Assembly: GCA_013433145.1 (NCBI GenBank)
Contig: CM024186.1
Coordinates: 4,096,001 to 4,160,000 of the forward strand
Direction: 5' to 3'
DNA: 64,000 nucleotides
Origin: Ascaris suum
Taxonomy: Eukaryota; Nematoda; Chromadorea; Rhabditida; Ascarididae
Part shown: one piece after another, positions 63,001 to 64,000 of the stretch
Numbering within the stretch: position 1 is the first letter of the stretch
Layout of the letters: each line of letters opens with the position of its first letter
Notes under the pieces: model-generated
Databases searched by the model: none
Seen by the model: only the letters and a program-made list of their open reading frames with translations
Told to the model about the DNA's origin: nothing
Program-made: the position numbers and the translations under genes

Positions 63001-63969
63001 CAATAAATCTTCATTTCTAAAGATATTTTCCAGGCTTTCATTGATCAGTGGATCATTGATTGATCATTCATTGATCATTGATCCAGGCTTCCAGGCTATA
63101 AAAAAATAAATCATTGAGAACAGTGGAAATATCGGGGGGGGGGGGGGTTTCAGAATAACGCAAAAAAATTGGCGAACTTCCGCCGTTCGAACAAAAAAAA
63201 AATGAAAAAATTCTACAACTTAACTTATACATAGATATGTAAATTCATGTCAAATACAAAAGAAAGATAAATGAAAAAAAAAACGAACTTTTTCAAATCG
63301 GGCAACACATAGGGATTGTCGTATGCGACATCCAAAGCTGACGTCACTTCTACAGCCAGATCCTCACCACCTCGCCCTTGAAAATAATAAACTCTCCTAA
63401 TTATACATTTATTTCAAATCACTTCATCGATCACCCAATCGGTTCAAATCGAATGATTCGATCATATCTGTGGAGGAGTAATCACTGTCATCTTTTGATA
63501 GCTCATCTCTATTACTCGATCTGAGTTCTGCATAATTCGTTAAATATTGCCCGTACCCCTCCAAAAAATTCGTTAAACGCCATCACAGCCTTTATGAGAG
63601 TTTACGAAGGAAATGAAAATGTGCGTGATTAACTGGATTCTTTGATGGTGAGGAGTGACAAAAGGATGACCGGATGATAGTCTCCTCCTCGAAACTGAAG
63701 TCTGAGATAAGCGCAATCACACGGAGTTGTGGCCTTCTAACGTTCTTTTAGGACAGAGAAAAGACTCACCAACGAAAAGTGGAGTAGCATTAGCTGAACA
63801 ATCGACGAAAAAATTGATTCGATTTCGATAGTGCTCAAAATCTTCAACGACCGTCAACTCGGCTTTAACACCGATCAATAGATCAGTCGACGCTAACCTT
63901 ACACGAGCCGAACCGTTTGTTGTTGCAAGTACACCTGTCTCGACGATTATAGGTCGGTAATCAAATAAA
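59971..63969 (-). CDS. exos-7: exosome complex component RRP42 / EXOSC7 (5' end outside window)
   Basis: Subunit of the RNase PH-type hexameric ring of the RNA exosome, which holds RNA for 3'-5' decay and processing. Metazoan ring subunits are structural rather than catalytic (established knowledge). Seven exons in consistent phase give 277 residues; roughly 15-20 more N-terminal residues should lie right of the window. Family blocks, in order: DYRPIIVETG; NGSARVRLASTDLLIGVKAE; FFVDCSANATPLF then GRGGEDL; WKLYVDIVILECGGNILDA; VKAALRNTE; HKLGEANLVDASLTEEACS; IVTMVRQSGGGSLEMDSLDE; and a helical C terminus. These match EXOSC7 (RRP42) better than RRP43, RRP45 or the other RNase PH subunits. An intron at 62267-63288 contains a 24-base tandem repeat carrying donor-like sites. 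Confidence 0.93.
60506..60587 (-). CDS. exos-7: exos-7 exon
   Basis: The acceptor is cgtttag. It encodes NEEDCIVTMVRQSGGGSLEM then DSL. The donor is G|gtatca, phase 1. Confidence 0.9.
60843..60972 (-). CDS. exos-7: exos-7 exon
   Basis: The acceptor is atttccag. It encodes APLFVSVHKLGEANLVDASL then TEEACSR. The donor GAT|gtaatc leaves a short loop, TPECSQD, that is less conserved. Confidence 0.88.
61555..61673 (-). CDS. exos-7: exos-7 exon
   Basis: The acceptor is ttttgtag and the donor AG|gtgtgc. It encodes VKAALRNTEICNVIVRPADE and CAIDLANDNTVWKMDVS. Confidence 0.93.
62173..62266 (-). CDS. exos-7: exos-7 exon
   Basis: The acceptor is actttcag and the donor GGT|gtaagt. It encodes LILSPMHAWKLYVDIVILEC and GGNILDAAGIG, the most conserved block of the subunit. 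Confidence 0.95.
62395..62479. repeat. 24-base tandem repeat in exos-7 intron
   Basis: Three copies of GACTCTTACCTGCTTTAATT plus four bases, and a partial fourth. On the transcribed minus strand the first two units each contain GCAG|GTAAGAG; the third reads ACAG|GTAAAAG. Confidence 0.9.
62700..62830 (+). repeat. CAGA-tailed dispersed repeat copy in exos-7 intron
   Basis: A leader ending in an arm pair TTCTTCC / GGAAGAA, then TTCAGACAGACAGGCAAACA and degenerate units. Confidence 0.45.
63289..63376 (-). CDS. exos-7: exos-7 exon
   Basis: The acceptor is ttttcaag. It encodes GRGGEDLAVEVTSALDVAYD and NPYVLPDLK. The donor AA|gttcgt (phase 2) joins cleanly to the next exon to give DLKKLILSP. Confidence 0.9.
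63770..63969 (-). CDS. exos-7: exos-7 internal exon (first visible)
   Basis: The acceptor is tctttaag. It encodes LFDYRPIIVETGVLATTNGS, then the SARVRLASTDLLIGVKAE strand and FVDCSANATPLFV. The donor is G|gtgagt. It enters with two carried bases, so an upstream exon exists beyond 64000. Confidence 0.93.
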
Positions 63970-64000
63970 CTTAAAGAAAGAATATTTTATTATCGAATTT

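Overview
This is a 64 kb piece of an AT-rich eukaryotic (animal) genome. The recognisable genes are split by many introns, most acceptors read TTTCAG or TTTTAG, and non-coding DNA is full of (TA)n, (TTTA)n and poly-C/G tracts. The gene content (a LIN-18/RYK Wnt receptor, a multi-repeat beta-thymosin of the invertebrate type, and the exosome subunit RRP42/EXOSC7) and the intron style suggest a nematode, perhaps a clade III parasite. The species is an inference, not a reading. There is no prokaryotic operon, phage, insertion sequence or CRISPR.

Layout. Positions 1-19.5 kb hold no recognised gene, only repeats, a fold-back element, a tRNA-like relic and a striking minisatellite at 15.86-16.31 kb. 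Positions 19,582-39,255 (+) hold a complete 14-exon lin-18/RYK gene: signal peptide, WIF domain, one membrane helix and a degenerate tyrosine-kinase domain with DTA in place of DFG. Its introns 3 and 4 appear to contain a small gene on the opposite strand (22,777-26,254, 3 exons, 82 residues, unrecognised). Positions 39.3-44.2 kb hold a GC-richer island with unassigned plus-strand open frames. Positions 44,189-47,322 (-) hold a five-repeat beta-thymosin gene with one repeat per exon and an unexplained frame break after exon 2. Positions 47.3-59.9 kb are mostly repeats, with one possible first exon at 57.7 kb. Positions 59,971-63,969 (-) hold seven exons of the RRP42/EXOSC7 gene, whose 5' end lies beyond the right edge.

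The three named genes act in unrelated processes (Wnt signalling, actin dynamics, RNA decay), so no functional cluster is implied. All exon models were built by hand from reading frame, phase and splice-site agreement, plus remembered family features; no search was run. The best leads are the antisense gene inside lin-18, the frame break in the thymosin gene, the invariant-core minisatellite, and a strong excess of the octamer ATGCAAAT across the window.
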